A DNA stretch of 64,000 nt from Gonapodya prolifera JEL478 (lineage: Eukaryota > Monoblepharomycota > Monoblepharidomycetes > Monoblepharidales > Gonapodyaceae), in assembly GCA_001574975.1 (NCBI GenBank), contig KQ965778.1, positions 20,966 to 84,965 of the forward strand. The letters run 5' to 3'. The position numbers and the translations under genes were made by a program. Positions within the stretch are counted from its first letter, which is position 1. Every line of letters begins with the position of its first letter. The notes under the pieces were generated by a model. It ran no database searches and was not told the origin of the DNA. It was given only the letters and a program-made list of their open reading frames with translations. Positions 24,360-33,689 of the stretch are shown here, in pieces.

Positions 24360-24731
24360 TCACTCTTGATCCGTAGAAGGTTGCTCCTCGTAACATCGTC
24401 CAGACCCATGACATTGTGCGCAAACTTTTTTTGCACAAAGATCCTCTCCGCAAGAAGAAACGCATTTGAAGCACGCATCGGAGCGACACCTTTTGCAGTA
24501 GACGAAATCATCCTCATCTTCAGGGTACGATATCGCACAAAGGTTGCAGGACATAGTTTCGTGACAAAAGTCGCATAGCTTCATATAAACACAAATCGCG
24601 CAAAATTGTGGACACCCGCAGGGCGTGTGACTGGGGCATATGAAGGTGGGATCCTCGCATTCAGCACAAACTTCTGTCACACACGATGGGCAGCAATCTC
24701 CGTCACAGTGCTGGGACATAGAGCCAGGCAT
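24360..24731 (-). CDS. Cysteine-rich, probably zinc-binding small protein (123 aa)
   Basis: The 123-aa frame contains more than 25 cysteines, mostly as C-x2-C pairs: CCPSC, CAEC, CDFC, CNLC, YCKRC, CFKC, CAQC, with CGCPQFC and several His. This spacing suggests several treble-clef or RING/B-box-like zinc sites, or possibly a metallothionein-like metal store. There is no signal peptide. The same frame continues upstream of the Met (to about 24900) with further CxxC pairs (VVCDSC) but is cut by a TAG at about 24732-24734. The gene may therefore be a truncated form of a longer protein, or have an undetected upstream exon. Family unknown. Confidence 0.5.
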   Translation of the reverse strand: MPGSMSQHCDGDCCPSCVTEVCAECEDPTFICPSHTPCGCPQFCAICVYMKLCDFCHETMSCNLCAISYPEDEDDFVYCKRCRSDACFKCVSSCGEDLCAKKVCAQCHGSGRCYEEQPSTDQE

Positions 24732-27533
24732 CTAGCCAGCATCTTTACGGCATTTTAGGGACGTTTGAGTGTGCGTCGTGTGGCAGGAATCGCAAACCAC
24801 TTCGGTGATGTCTGGGGAGGATATGCCGCAAGTCAAAACGTGTGTCCGGCTTTGCGCAAAAGCACAGGTGCTGTGGTCCAAGTCAGCGGAACACGCCGGA
24901 ACTCATCGGAACTGCTTGCGCAATAACGTACACGATTTGATGAGCAGAATAAGAAAAGCGTAAACTAGAATTGGAGCTATATAAACACTTGTAGAACTGC
25001 TAAGAACAAGCCTTTAGACTTCGAATCTCACTCTTCTCACTCGTTCCCACTCGCTCGTTTCGGCTCTCAGGTCACTCGGCGTGACCTCTCGGCTCCCTCT
25101 CGGCTCTCTCTCACTCGTACTCGCCTCTCTTACACGCTGGTCGCGGGACTTCGGACTCTCTCGGCAACCCCCGCCCGCTCCCCCTGAGAGTTGCTCTCCC
25201 TTCTTAGGCCCTTTTGCGCTGCTAAAAACCATCCGTTCACTGTCCCAAAGATCCAGAAACTGGAACTCCTTGACGTCCATGACAACACGCGATTTTTGAC
25301 CACCATCTCAACGAACGACGATCCCGACGCCAAGCAGCCCTGCAACGTGACGCAACGTGACGTTCGGCCACCGAACGATTTGATTGGGGCCATCCGAGCG
25401 AGTCTTTATTTTTGAGTGTATAGGTGGTTTGATTTCGTCATGGATACTGGTGCGTTGATGCCGTGTTCATCTTCCTTTCCGTCACGTTGACCATTGTGGC
25501 GTCTTCACCGAAGCAACGGCAGCTTTGTGGGCTTTGGAGTTGCCAGAATGTTGACGTTTCTGATGCCCGCCTCCTCCACCGACCCCAATGTTGGAAATTC
25601 TGTCAAGTGGACTCTTCAGGTAATAATGGAGCCTCCCGGCCTCCGGACGAAACCAGCGTTATTCATTGCCTTACTCCAGGGAGTTGCAAGTTACATCGGG
25701 TTCAGTCACAAAGATTGATTGACTGAAACTGTATATTTTTTCCATCGTCGCTCGGTGTGGTCTGGAAAGATGTGCATGTCCAACACAGGGTCGGTAAACG
25801 ACCAGCTCCAACAAGGAGCCAGCTGCGTCAATTCAATATTTAGAGACTGTGTCGGCGCGTAAGGACGGTGGGGAAAGGGAAAGGAAGGAAAGAGCAGCAT
25901 CTGGAGGTCGCAGTCGTGAATTCTCCGAAGTTGCGTACTACGGAAATTTTAACCCAGGCGCCTACGACGTTTTTGATGATGGCTTTATTTCGTTTCCATA
26001 CCCTGGCGAAACGGCCCCGGAATCGTGCGATATCACGGGTGCCGGCGGAACCTGCACATTTGAGTCCTTTGTGCAGAATCGGTTTCTTACTTTAATGTCA
26101 GGTTGAAGAAGAACTACATCGGTGGGTTTACGTGCCACAGGTGAGACGCTTGATCGGGAAAGTGAACGTGGAAGCTACAATGTTGACTTTGGGGCATTTT
26201 CCGTGTAGATTTGATGGTTCACATGGTGATAACACTGGTTTGACGCGTGAAGGGTACGAAAAGACGTGCTGGACACAGGCCGTTTGTCTTGCGCTCGTAA
26301 GCTTAATCGTCAAACAGTGACAGACTAGAGAATAGAGACACCTTGTGCACTAAGCTTGTTCGACGTCCTGTGGGATAAACCTCTGATTGCAAGGCAAACT
26401 GACCGTGACACTTTGCAGCAGCACTTCACCAGGATAAGTGTACCTTTTTGATCAGTTAGTGCAAAACGTCCCTTCCAGACGCACTTCTATTTACGTAACA
26501 ATTTTTGTCGGGTCATTGTTACAAGTGCAATGGTCTAACCAGCCGAGGGGTAGTCGACTTAACGGTTCATGAATCATGATTCTTCTGAGACATCAATTCA
26601 TCTGGCGACGGGAGTAGATTAGTCTAGAAAAAAGCTGTTGCGTTGCTCAGAATAACGCACGGTGCAATTCGGGAACGCAGCGTGGCTCGTTCTCCCGGGG
26701 TTGATGTTCGGTTAAACATCTTCTCCCGAGCAGCAGGCTGCTCTCGCTGCGGCGACGGCTTCCATCCACAAAAACACCCAATGTAGCATAAGATACACTA
26801 AAAATGAAGGTAGAGGTGCGTTTCTGGGTGCTACAGAAAGCACAACGTTGACTGAGTACTGCGCCCACACATTGCACACCGTCGACTTGAACGCGTCTTC
26901 GGAGGGAATTGAATAAGGCCAAAACGCCATATGGGCACTGGTGGTAGTGAGTATGGCCGGTATCGCCGGATCAGTATGCGTCTCTGTCTACTGGAGCGAT
27001 CCCGATTTCGGAATTTCGACCTCTGCCATTGGGACACCCAAAACTTCCACGCCTGGGGGACAAAGCATTTTAGGGTTTTTCGGTACCGTAGAGTTGCGTA
27101 CGCCCCTTTTTAGCTCTGAATGCAATTCAAACGTGAAAACGGGAAAGTTAAAGCAGTCACTTGTCAGCGCGGCGCAAGAAGAGCAGAATACAGGGAGCAG
27201 CGAGAGTCGAGCTCAACATTTTTCGCTTGGGCGGGCTACGTGACCGTGGCAGCCAGTCGCCTGTGCGATGCGTGGAAAGAGGCCAAAGTGGCGGCAAAAG
27301 TTGCTCACGCTGTGGCGCAGCCGGGTCCCTTCAACGGGCAACTTTCGAGCCACCACGCCGCGCAGCTCAACCACGACGCGCATGCAACAACTTCCCTCAC
27401 GCTTCCCACAGCCCCAAAAACCTTCAATGCGAGTCAGCGAATTGGCGCTGCCCTGACGCACTGGCGAGTCCTCGAAAACGTGTGTTTTTGGGATAAACAT
27501 TTACCCGCCGAGCGTTCCTTCATCGGCAGCCAT
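24732..27533. other. Long stretch without a supported gene
   Basis: Several short plus-strand frames occur (25463-25726, 25849-26106, 26941-27243, 27120-27641). They overlap each other, lack splice links I can defend and match no family I know. One frame reads TDPNVGNSVKWTLQ, and 25849-26106 reads YGNFNPGAYDVFDDGFISFP; both could be remnants of secreted proteins. 25030-25130 is low complexity (CTCGGCTCTC-type). I see no RNA gene. Confidence 0.4.
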
Positions 27534-27905
27534 TCAAACGCCTATGTACGCAAATCTAATTATACAAGCGCTGAAATTGCTCTCTTCACTTTCCCGCAAA
27601 GCCTCGTGATTGCGGCTGCGTTGATGAGTGAGATTCCGTGATAGGACCCCCCTCAGGTGCTCTACCAACGTCAGCTGAGGAGCATCGCGATGCACGAACG
27701 CCGTCTTCATAATGACCACGTGTTTGGACTCCGTATATGTCATACCTTCCAACCATTCGTTCAAGAGCGTGTCGCATGGTGCGTCGTATCGTGGTATCAC
27801 GATGGAATGGGTCCAATCTCCTGCAGCTGAGCTTGAATATCCCTCCACAACACGCACAAAAGTTGGTTCCGTGTGCGTGGTGTCACCTGGAGCATTATTG
27901 TCCAA
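27534..27905 (-). CDS. Possible exon of an unidentified gene
   Basis: A 123-codon minus-strand frame has protein-like texture in its first two thirds (WTHSIVIPRYDAPC, LLNEWLEGMTYTESKHVVIMKTAF). Its end drifts into low-quality sequence. No upstream exon, domain or signal was found. It could be an exon of a decayed gene. Confidence 0.2.
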   Translation of the reverse strand: MDNNAPGDTTHTEPTFVRVVEGYSSSAAGDWTHSIVIPRYDAPCDTLLNEWLEGMTYTESKHVVIMKTAFVHRDAPQLTLVEHLRGVLSRNLTHQRSRNHEALRESEESNFSACIIRFAYIGV

Positions 27906-28515
27906 TCGAAGAATGGGTCAGACGGACCAACCACAACCACCAAATCACCGACTTCCACAGTCTACTGGCGGCTTCTTTTCACAGGAAAGTAACGCCCCGC
28001 CTTATGTAAGTGCAAATTCAATGACCCAAAATGGCAGAATGGTTTTGAACTCGGTTTTCAAGTGAGCATGGGCGTGTCTCGCTGGAAGGGATTCTCGCCT
28101 GAATTGTATTCCCCCTGTTGAGTTGAAAGGAATGGGAACGTCTCAGCTTCGATTATCACTCCCATTGATGTGAACTCGCAGCATCACCAGTGTCTCCGCC
28201 GCGCCACCTGTTAACCACCGCCCAAACCTTCTGCACCAGCGAAGCCCAAAATACCCCTTTCCGGCGGTCCCTTCCCGCCGTGACCAAAGGAGTGGTTGGA
28301 CTACAGTGGCCGTCTTATTGTGCATAGCACGACCTGAATTTAACTTAACACTTGTATGTACTCTTGCGAAACGTATACAGAAACTATCAGGAATAAAAAA
28401 GCGGGGTGGCGCTACTACTAGCGATAAAAATCGACATCCCGCAGAAACAGAACGAATCCATTACCGACTTGAGACATCTCAATCGTCCACAATATCCCAG
28501 GCGCCAAAAAGTGCT
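27906..28515. other. Intergenic, nothing recognised
   Basis: 3' flank of the WH2 gene. No clear element. Confidence 0.4.
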
Positions 28516-31500
28516 CTAGTACAACGTTTTGTTCCTCCTCACGGTAGAATCGTACAGCTCTCTCCTCTGCCTCTCTCGCTGAGCCTTTTGCAGGCTCACT
28601 CCGACGCCATGCTTCTCCTGAAGTGGTGACACCGGTGGCTGTACTCCGTTCGGCCCTCCGGTGACAAGATTTCCTCCCAGCATCAGTTGGTCTGGTCGGT
28701 GCCGCCTGCGGTATCCTGGCTGCGCTTCCTTTGCAGCCTCCCTCAACAGCCTTCTCATGAAGGCCGGCGTCAGCTTCACACTTTCCTCCCGAATTTTAAT
28801 TCCCGTTTGGTCTTGCAGTTGCCTGGCAAGATCTCGCACCTTGTTCGGTACGGACCCAACCGCTTTCCTGAGAGCACTCAAATCCGTCACCTTGTCCATC
28901 TCTTCCCGCACTGTCTCACTCAGAGCACGCATCCCGGCCACCGTCGCCTCCAGCTGCGAAAAAGTTCCTGTAATCGTCGCATCGGCCGCCGAGAGCTTTG
29001 TTTGGTACAACGACCACTGCGCCCAGTCCGACTGCTCGTAATCCTGCTTGCGCGTCTCCCAGAGTTGATGCGCCTGCAGTGAGAGCAGACTACCGTCTTT
29101 CTTCGGCTCGGGTTGATCAAAAGGAGGAAGTGCCGTTGGAAGCTTCGGCGTCCTCAGGAGCAGAATCTCGTCCATGTTGTGCTGCGAAGCACCTGGGGCT
29201 ACAGGCACTTGGTCGAAACGATACATGTGCGCCTTAGCAGCAATGGATTCGCTGGGCGTCTGCGCGGCTTTTGATTTCGCGACGTCGGGTATGGTAATAC
29301 TTGAAGTCCACTCCCGTCCGGGGAACACCACACAAGGGGGTATTTTGGGTTTCGCTGGTGCAGGAGGTTTGGGCGGTGGCTTTTTAACAGGTGCCGGTGC
29401 GTTTGGATCTCGTGGAGCGACCTTTCGAAGCTTCACGCCTCCCCTGGAAAGATTCAAACGATAGGTGAGCGGCGAATGAGTGGGAGATGTTATCGTCCGA
29501 CCACGAACTCACTTGATGGCATTCATCAATTCTGCTTGCACATCTGCCGAACTCTTTGGAGCAGGAGCAGGAGCGGCTGGCGTAGCCGGCGCACCAGGCG
29601 CTGGAGGAGGTGGCGGACCCGCACCTGGTGGAGGAGGCGGCGGTGGGGGCCCTCCTGGAGGAGGAGGGGGAGGAGGAGGACCGCCCATCATCGGCGGTGG
29701 GGGAGGAGGAGGAGGACCTCCCGCCATTGGTGGAGGAGGCGGCGGTGCCGGTGGGCCTCCCATCATAGGCGGGTGTGGAGGTGGAGGCGGAGGGCCACCA
29801 ATCATTGGAGGTGGTGGTGGTGGAGGTGGAGGTCCGCCTGCCATTGGAGGTGGTGGAGGTGGGGGAGGGGGACCGCCCATCATTGGCGGAGGAGGTGGGG
29901 GAAGCGGTGGCCCTCCGGCCATTGGTGGTGGGGGAGGAGGCGGTGGAGGACCTCCTGCCATTGATGGAGGTGGAGGGGGTGGGGGTGGGCCTCCCATCAT
30001 CGGTGGGGGTGGAGGCGGAGGTGGGGGCCCACCATCCATTCCCGGAGGAGGAGGAGGAGGAGGAGGCGGAATACCTTTTGAATATACAATTCAACGAGTG
30101 AAAATTGCAAACGAAAGATGTGAGACGTACCTGGTCCTCCAGGCGGCGGGGGTGGTGGTGGGGGTGGTCCTCCAGCCATTGTCGGAGGCGGGGGTGGAGG
30201 TGGCGGGGGTCCACCTCCACTCGGTAACTTCGGTTCCTCCTTTTTGACTTCCTTCTTGACCTCCTTCTCCGGCTCTCCATCGAGGACTCTCCATCCGTCC
30301 ACCCAACCTCGCTTGATCATACTGTACACGAAACCTCGCGCCGTGGCGGTCGCCTTGCCCAGCTTCTCCACCAATTCGTCCAAGTTACCTTCTGGGGCTT
30401 CCATGTATTCCAGCAGCGTGAAGAAGAGAGCTTGCCGCTCTTCGAGGGCTTGTTGTGCGAGTTCTTCCGCCGAGGGACCAGGCTTGGCGACTGGGGCTGC
30501 AGCAGGTCCCGACCCGGCACCTCCAGCTGGAGCGACTTTCTTGAGTCGGTTTTTCGCACCGCCGCTGAGTATGGCGTGATTGATTCGACGTGTGTGGCGT
30601 TCGTGGACGGTTTAAAGTTAGACCAAATCCCAGTCTTCAAAGACGTCCGAATACTCACCGGATCGCCGCCAGCAACTCCGCCTGCGCATCAGCTGCCGAC
30701 ACCTTTGGTTTCGCTGCTCCAGATGCCGGCGGGGCAGGTGGAGCTCCAGGCGGTGGTGGTCCTGGAGGGCCCGGCGGTGGGGGAGGCCCGGGTGGGGGAG
30801 GAGGACCTGGTGGTGGAGGTGGACCACCCTCGTCACCAAACGGTGGAGGCGGTGGTGGTGGTGGGACTCCGGGTGGGCCAGGTGGGGGAGGTGGTGGTGG
30901 TGGTGGTGGTCCGCCTGGAAGTATGGGAGGAGGCGGAGGAGGGGGAGGGGGGATGCCTGGAATCATCGGGGGAGGGGGTGGTGGTGGTGGTGGACCCGCC
31001 ATGGAAGGTGGCGGGGGTGGGGGAGGCGGGATGCCTGTTGCCAAGTAAAATGAGGATTCTGAATATATCATCTGTGGCGAGCAGCATGAATACGAACCTG
31101 TAGCATCTGCCACCATCGGGGGAAGTGGAGGTGGTGGAGGTGGTGGAGGAGGGATGGCGGATACCTCGGGTTCTTCCACCATTACCGGAGGTGGTGGAGG
31201 TGGAGGTGGGGGCGGACGTGGTGCTGGGATGACTATCCGTAACACGATTCAGTCATACACCCACACTCCAATCATGTACTCTCAAAACTCACCTGGCCCG
31301 TCGACAACCGGCGCACTCGGAAATGCCTCCTCGTAAGGAATCTCCTCCACTTCCACTACTTCTATCGACGGCGCAACTGGGGGCGGTAAAGGGGGTACCG
31401 GAATGGTCAAATGTATAGGCGTGGTCGCTCCCAGAGAGATTGCATCCGGAGGGAGAAGCTCCTCCTCTGGGGAAGAGATCAGCGGTGGGGTTATGCGGGA

Positions 31501-32606
31501 GGATATACGAGGCCTCGGGCGACGGGAGAGTCCCCCGCTGGGGGGGAGGGAAAGAGTGGTGGTTTCTGGGGGAGATGTGTCAGTGGGCGTCATTGGCGCT
31601 GCGGGGGGTGAAATTGCTGAGGCGGGAGGGTCGGTCACTGGATGGTTGAGAGCGACGGTAGGACGAAGACCGGACGACCGCCCTCGTGGGCCGTCCCCGT
31701 TTGCCGATGCAGCAAGACTCCGAAGACTCGATGTACGGCGAGGCATTTTGAAAGAGAGTGATGGAGCCGGACTGGACGGACGTGGGCTGGCTGGTGGTGA
31801 CAGGATCTTCCCCTCGGCCTCGAGTTCCTTGTGCGCCTGTTCCGGGTCAAACCCGTCATCAAAGTCTTCCATGGGTGGAGGGCTGAACGTGGTCGACCTC
31901 GCGAAGGAATGCCCCGACGCGACGGAACACGCATCATCGTCCGAATCCGACCCCGAGTCCTTATCGTTTTCATCCACGTCGATGAGAATAGCTTCTCCAA
32001 GGTCCGCTGCAGTGGTGGCGGATGTTGTTGATCCGTTGGATATGGTGGATTCTTGGGTGGCGGTTCGGGAAAGGGCGCGTTGGGATATCATAAAGTCTGG
32101 TGGGGAGGATGGGTGGTCCGGGTTGAGAGATACTGATATGACGTCAGGCTGCAGACAGTAGTGCAAGGTAGTTGGAAATGCGATTCTGGTTCGCGTTGCT
32201 TCCGTGGGCGTACCTTTGATTTGTCGGATTGACCCCCATTCGCTTCACTCTCCTCCAGTGCAATGTCCCACCATTGCCTTTGAGTCGGAGGCTTTCTCGG
32301 GTGCTTGATGGTCACCATGACCGACCTCGGTCTCCCAGCTAGCGAAATGTCCCTTCGAATCGTCTGACCACGCGTGGCTGAAGAACGAGAGAGCGGGACG
32401 AAGGGTTTCCTATGCGCAAGGCTGCCGACGCTTGAGCTTAAGGGCACATCTCCATTCATATCACTTTCGAGTGGAGTTCCATTGGGAACTTCGAGTGTTA
32501 CGGATGCTACGGGAGGGTCCAATGGGCTCGCATAGGTTGTTTCGACGGGGACGGGAACCCTGCGCTCCCGCGACCCAGGTAGAAATCTTCGCCGAGACAG
32601 GGCCAT
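28516..32606 (-). CDS. Polyproline / tandem-WH2 actin-binding protein (about 1,230 aa)
   Basis: Seven exons (starting at about 32606, 32148, 31232, 31035, 30564, 30076 and 29443) encode about 1,230 aa. Order: a Ser/Pro-rich, partly acidic N-terminus (about 415 aa, with ENDKDSGSDSDDD); Pro runs; a first WH2 motif AELLAAIR/GGAKNRLKKV; a helical segment (LAQQALEERQALFFTLLEYM); more Pro runs punctuated by MxGG; a second WH2 motif AELMNAIK/GGVKLRKV; then a 300-aa C-terminal region, helical and free of Pro runs, that I cannot assign. WH2 binds G-actin; Pro runs bind profilin and SH3/WW/EVH1 domains. The layout recalls WASP/verprolin-type actin regulators, but no WH1, CRIB, acidic Arp2/3 tail or FH2 is visible. 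Both WH2 motifs are interrupted at the same residue by phase-2 introns. Probable site: cortical actin. Confidence 0.8.
29540..31235 (-). repeat. Low-complexity polyproline coding repeats
   Basis: Within the WH2 gene, 29540-30075, 30130-30230, 30700-31035 and 31100-31235 consist of GGN triplets on the plus strand (CCN on the coding strand). They give runs of 7 to 11 Pro separated by GG, MxGG, MAGG or G. The opposite strand holds long Gly-rich open frames that are artefacts of this composition. Such tracts change length easily, so repeat number is likely to vary among strains. Confidence 0.9.
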
Positions 32607-33309
32607 ACTATTGGCCCAAAACTACAAGCAACGCAGGTGGTACCTGCGCGGTGTTCGGATTGGTTCGACCGTGGTCCTTTGTGCCTGGAGTGTGAAAGCC
32701 GCGGCGATAAGACCAGAAAGACGTCCCAAATAGCAGCAAAACCTACGAGTTAGTACAGGAAGGTGTACCAATCAGGCTGCGCTATCTTGACTCGCCTCGG
32801 ACCAGCCGGAGAACTTCCTTCCCCTTTTGACGACCTCAGGCGACTCCAATCCACCCCCCCACTCCAGACTTCGTTCGTGATTGCTCGTTCTTCCGACGTT
32901 TCCACCAACGCAATCTCCGATTCGGCGCAGGAACGAGCGGGCGTGTGGTTTGGGGTGGCTGCTGGCTGGGACCGTTGCCAAATATGTGGTGCAACGTCCA
33001 AAGCTTCGTTTATCAGATCGGATTTACTCTTCTCATATCCAAAGTTAGCGAGCTCTTTGTCCCCGTATGTGTTTAGGCTATTATTTTTGATAAGAGAATT
33101 GAGGAGGAAAGTGTTCGAACGTGGAGCAAACTTCCTTCTTGCACCAGTAGTTGGTACCTAAACGAATTCCCATGTCATTTGATTGTTTATGTGAATAATT
33201 GTTTGTCCTGAAGTTGAGGGTGAGTTTTCCTCCGCGAAACTAACAGTACAAATGCTGATTGATTCGGCGCGCCACCGACTCGTCTCCGCGAGGGAAGTTT
33301 TGCAATCTA
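32607..33309. other. Intergenic upstream of the WH2 gene
   Basis: Presumed promoter. A plus-strand open frame at 32763-33161 is 132 codons but has no recognisable motif and is not called. Confidence 0.4.
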
Positions 33310-33643
33310 GCATACTCGCTCGACTCCACCAACCGTCCTATGGCCGCTCCGGAGAGTCTCACGATCGTTAAAAAGCGATGTCCATCAAACCTGCCTGATT
33401 CGCTTCCAAGATACCTGCGTCAGGACCGAAAAACCGAGGGATGTCCGCATTATGCTCTATTTTCTTTTCAAACTCCACGTATTACCTTTCATGGGACAGT
33501 TGCCCGACGAGTTGCAACCCGATTTCTCCACATTCGGGGACATGATTGGAACGAAGCCACGGTTGACGGGACTGCGAATCACTTCGGTGGTCGCGCGAAG
33601 CATTTACGGTCAGCGACCACATGCCGTGAAGCTTCTACGGTGA
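33310..33643 (+). pseudogene. Orphan exon truncated at a transposon-island boundary
   Basis: An open frame of about 110 codons ends with convincing protein sequence (MLYFLFKLHVLPFMGQLPDE, GTKPRLTGLRITSVVARSIY) and then GTGAGT, a good donor site. No matching exon follows, because CpG-depleted repeat DNA begins about 50 bp later. It looks like the surviving 5' or internal exon of a gene cut off by the island. Family unknown. Confidence 0.35.
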
Positions 33644-33689
33644 GTTTGTTCAGCCCGAGAAGGTGCAAGATTTGATCATGTGATAGAAG

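Noticed and set aside
25463-25726. Secreted Kre9-like protein suggested by NVGNSVKWT
   Set aside because: The frame is short, overlapped by a second frame of equal quality, and has no supported exons.
29480-30247. Long Gly-rich open frame on the plus strand (about 255 codons), and similar frames at 30590-31048
   Set aside because: These are antisense to the CCN-rich polyproline exons of the WH2 gene. Their length is a composition artefact, and they lack any non-repetitive domain.
28516-32606. Formin (FH2) identity for the polyproline gene
   Set aside because: The Pro runs suggested FH1, but no FH2 sequence follows; two WH2 motifs and an unrelated C-terminal region do.
32763-33161. 132-codon plus-strand frame upstream of the WH2 gene
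   Set aside because: No protein-like motif, lies in the probable promoter, and is matched by frames on the other strand.
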